Below are positions 5,677-7,441 of a DNA stretch of 7,441 bases, piece by piece. The DNA is from Thermodesulfobacteriota bacterium (lineage in GTDB: Bacteria; Desulfobacterota; Desulfobacteria; Desulfobacterales; RPRI01): assembly GCA_030836965.1 (NCBI GenBank), contig JAUPLM010000015.1, positions 1 to 7,441 of the forward strand, written 5' to 3'. Positions within the stretch are counted from its first letter, which is position 1; each line of letters opens with the position of its first letter. The notes under the pieces were generated by a model, which was given only the letters and a program-made list of their open reading frames with translations, was not told where the DNA came from and did not search any database. Position numbers and translations under genes: made by a program.

Positions 5677-5721
5677 CCAATCGCCCCTGAAGGTGGCCAC
5701 CCATCATCAGGAGGCGATTGG
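5677..5721 (+). other. Intercistronic hairpin between binding-protein and permease genes
   Basis: CCAATCGCC (5677-5685) pairs perfectly with GGCGATTGG (5713-5721), and CCTGA (5686-5690) with TCAGG (5707-5711), giving a 14-bp stem with a single bulged A (5712). The loop contains the self-complementary GGTGGCCACC (5692-5701). No T-run follows, so it should not terminate. Its position, 13 bp after the binding-protein stop and 95 bp before livH, suits a 3'-end stabiliser that keeps receptor mRNA more abundant than permease mRNA, as known for other binding-protein operons. Confidence 0.7.
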
Positions 5722-5816
5722 CAAAACCGGCGCAACAAAAAAAATTATCTAACAGGATATACCAATTCGCGAAGCCTTGTAACCGCTAATCAAAGCATCA
5801 TGCCGGAGAAATAACA

Positions 5817-6689
5817 ATGCTTACCGGAACCATCATTTACGCCATAATAAACAGCGCTATCCTCGCGCTCACCGCCATCGGTTTCAATCTGACTTTCGGA
5901 ATCAGCGGGGTGGCCAACTTTGCCTACGGCGCCTTTTATGTTATGGCAGCTTACGGGGTCTGGATGCTCATCCATATGGCCCACCTGCCTTATCCTCTGG
6001 CTGTGCTGATTTCAATCAGCTTTACCACCCTTTCTGGCGCCCTGATGTACCGCTTCGTGATCGTACGGATAAAAGGCCAGACTCTATCCGAAGTCATTGC
6101 CACATTCGGTATCGGCCTCTCCGTGCTGGAGCTGTTCCGGTATTTCGGTTTTGTAGGATTTGAATACACGCTGCCCGTCTTCCATGATAAAAGTTTCATA
6201 ATCGCTGGCGCATATGTGGATGCGCAGCGCCTGTTTATCCTGGCCTTTGCCGTGGCGCTGATCATAGCCCTTTGGCTCTTCACACATTATACCCACCTGG
6301 GACTGGCTTTCAGGGGGATCGCGCAGGATGAACGAACCGCACTTACTTTCGGCATGGACCCGGATCGCATCGCCAGTCTGGCGGTTTCATTCGGGGCGGG
6401 TCTTGCAGCCATTGCCGCCACAGTGATCGTTCCCCTGGGCAGTATATCTCCGGAGGAAGGCTATGACGTTCTGATCAAGGCTCTGGCCGTATGCATCATC
6501 GGCGGGCTCGGCAGCAGCGGCGGCGTGATCATAGCCAGTGTGGTGGTCGGCTTTGCGGAACGCTTTACCGATTCTTATATTGGCTCGCACTGGACCATGA
6601 TAGTCAGCCTTGCGGCGCTTCTAGTGGTTCTGGTGATCAAACCATCCGGTATTTTCGGCAAACAAAAGGAACTGGAAGAAAGGATATAA
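5817..6689 (+). CDS. livH: Branched-chain amino acid-type ABC transporter permease, LivH family
   Basis: This 290-residue integral inner-membrane protein has about eight hydrophobic segments (roughly 5-27, 31-50, 58-79, 93-112, 136-156, 185-207, 218-245, 259-275). LivH hallmarks are visible: GFNLTFGISGVANFAYGAF at 22-40, the cytoplasmic loop THLGLAFRGIAQDERTALTFGMDPDRI at 159-185, and the coupling-region motif IIGGLGSSGGVIIASVVVG at 227-245. It forms one half of the translocation pore with the LivM-type protein encoded four bases downstream. GGAG at 5805-5808, eight bases before the ATG, supports the start; an ATG at 5800 is out of frame. The 153-bp gap from the binding-protein gene contains a stable hairpin, while the junction to the next permease is very tight, suggesting lower but matched permease synthesis. 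Confidence 0.95.
   Translation: MLTGTIIYAIINSAILALTAIGFNLTFGISGVANFAYGAFYVMAAYGVWMLIHMAHLPYPLAVLISISFTTLSGALMYRFVIVRIKGQTLSEVIATFGIGLSVLELFRYFGFVGFEYTLPVFHDKSFIIAGAYVDAQRLFILAFAVALIIALWLFTHYTHLGLAFRGIAQDERTALTFGMDPDRIASLAVSFGAGLAAIAATVIVPLGSISPEEGYDVLIKALAVCIIGGLGSSGGVIIASVVVGFAERFTDSYIGSHWTMIVSLAALLVVLVIKPSGIFGKQKELEERI
6681..6684 (+). promoter_or_regulatory. Ribosome binding site fixing the GTG start of livM
   Basis: AGGA within a purine-rich run (6674-6684) lies nine bases before GTG at 6694 and inside the last codons of livH. No in-frame ATG or GTG lies in the bases just upstream, and the first in-frame ATG is at 6775 with no Shine-Dalgarno sequence before it. GTG at 6694 is therefore the best start and implies translational coupling to livH. 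Confidence 0.6.
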
Positions 6690-6693
6690 GACA

Positions 6694-7441
6694 GTGAAAA
6701 GACGCAAAGAGCGGATCGACCGGGGCATCAAGGCAAGATCTCAGGATATTTTTGCCCTCTCTTCCTGGCGGGAAATGCTTTATCTGGCCGGGCCCCGTTT
6801 TCTGCCTGTTCTGATATGCCTGCTGTTGCCCCTTGTTCTGGGCGTTTACTGGCAGAAGGTGCTGATGTCAGTAGCTGTATTCGCCATACTGGCTATTTCA
6901 TGGGATATTCTGGCGCAAAGCGGCATGATATCCCTGGGTCAGGCGCTCTTCTTCGGAACTGGAGCTTATTGCAGCGGCATCATGAACCATTACTGGGGAT
7001 TTTCACCGCTGCTCACCCTGCCGGTTGCCGCAATCTGCGGGGGACTGATCAGCACCCTGCTGCTTCTGCCGGTACTCAGGCTCCGGGGGGTCTATTTTTC
7101 AATGGTCACGCTCATTATTCCCCTGATGCTGGTGCGGGTGATCGAAGCCACGAAAATATTCGGCGGCACTGAAGGTTTAAGCGGCATGGATCCGTTGCCG
7201 TCCGCAACGTTTGAGGTATACCTCATCGTCATTCTCCTTTTAGCGGTATTGTTCGGGTTCAGGCGTCTCATGGACTCGGACTATGGCCTGATATTAAAAG
7301 GCATCAGCGATAACGACCGTTCGGTGATCAATGCCGGAATCAATATCTACTGGTTCAAGGCCCAGGCCCTCTTTATCGCCGCCGGCATCGCCGCATTTGC
7401 CGGCGCTTTCATGACCCATGTTTACAGGTTTGTGGGCATGC
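6694..7441 (+). CDS. livM: Branched-chain amino acid-type ABC transporter permease, LivM family (3' end outside window)
   Basis: The frame is open from GTG 6694 to the window edge, giving 249 residues without a stop; full LivM proteins are usually 300-400 residues, so the C-terminus is missing. After a basic cytoplasmic N-terminus (VKRRKERIDRGIKARSQ) come hydrophobic segments at about 35-52 and 57-73, then the family signature SWDILAQSGMISLGQALFFGTGAY (69-92). Next are LLLPVLRLRGVYFSMVTLII (123-142), the conserved GGTEGLSG (157-164), a segment at 173-189, and the cytoplasmic loop MDSDYGLILKGISDND (193-208) leading into FKAQALFIAAGIAAFAGAFM (221-240). It pairs with LivH to form the inner-membrane channel. 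Only four bases separate it from the livH stop. The ATPase genes livG and livF are expected to the right but are not seen. Confidence 0.93.
   Translation, partial: MKRRKERIDRGIKARSQDIFALSSWREMLYLAGPRFLPVLICLLLPLVLGVYWQKVLMSVAVFAILAISWDILAQSGMISLGQALFFGTGAYCSGIMNHYWGFSPLLTLPVAAICGGLISTLLLLPVLRLRGVYFSMVTLIIPLMLVRVIEATKIFGGTEGLSGMDPLPSATFEVYLIVILLLAVLFGFRRLMDSDYGLILKGISDNDRSVINAGINIYWFKAQALFIAAGIAAFAGAFMTHVYRFVGM

Noticed and set aside
5664..5816. Possible small gene in the spacer before livH.
   Set aside because: No frame with a start codon and ribosome binding site is confined to this spacer; the sequence is dominated by the hairpin and an A-rich tract.

Overview
This 7.4 kb window looks like bacterial chromosomal DNA of moderate GC content. 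It most resembles a strictly anaerobic, fatty- or aromatic-acid-degrading Desulfobacterota (deltaproteobacterial) genome. That placement is an inference from gene content and protein style: a thiolase with an HNPF motif, an orphan acyl-CoA ligase and a Liv-type importer next to an FCD-domain GntR regulator. No RNA gene, CRISPR array, insertion sequence or phage gene is visible. The layout is two divergent transcription blocks around an AT-rich control region.

Leftward block (minus strand). gntR (4050 to 3328) is followed, after a 401-bp spacer, by an AMP-forming acyl-CoA ligase (2926 to 1388) and an SCP-x/BbsB-like thiolase (1345 to 155). Ligase and thiolase lie 42 bp apart, each with a strong Shine-Dalgarno sequence, and are probably one operon. 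The spacer holds a candidate ligase promoter with a perfect dyad on its -35 box, a leader that can fold into GC-rich hairpins, and a very doubtful 24-codon ORF. Beyond the thiolase (1-154) there is no gene, only a 7-nt-periodic inverted repeat.

Rightward block (plus strand). The 329-bp gap at 4051-4379 separates gntR from a Liv-type ABC importer: periplasmic substrate-binding protein (4380-5663), LivH-type permease (5817-6689) and LivM-type permease (GTG start at 6694, running off the window end). The ATPase subunits LivG and LivF are not in the window and would be expected to the right. The gap carries two overlapping, oppositely oriented promoter-like elements, a sigma-54-like site, and an intrinsic-terminator-like hairpin only 30 bp before the binding-protein start codon. 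A second, non-terminator hairpin lies between the binding-protein and first permease genes.

Working model (inference). The importer brings in a small carboxylate or amino-acid-like acid, the ligase activates it to a CoA thioester, the thiolase cleaves or condenses a 3-oxoacyl-CoA later in the route, and the GntR/FCD protein senses an acid or CoA intermediate and controls both blocks. The sequence does not identify the substrate. I recognise every large gene at family level and see no clearly new multi-gene system. The most interesting parts are non-coding: the leader terminator, the overlapping promoters, the structured ligase leader and the heptad inverted repeat.
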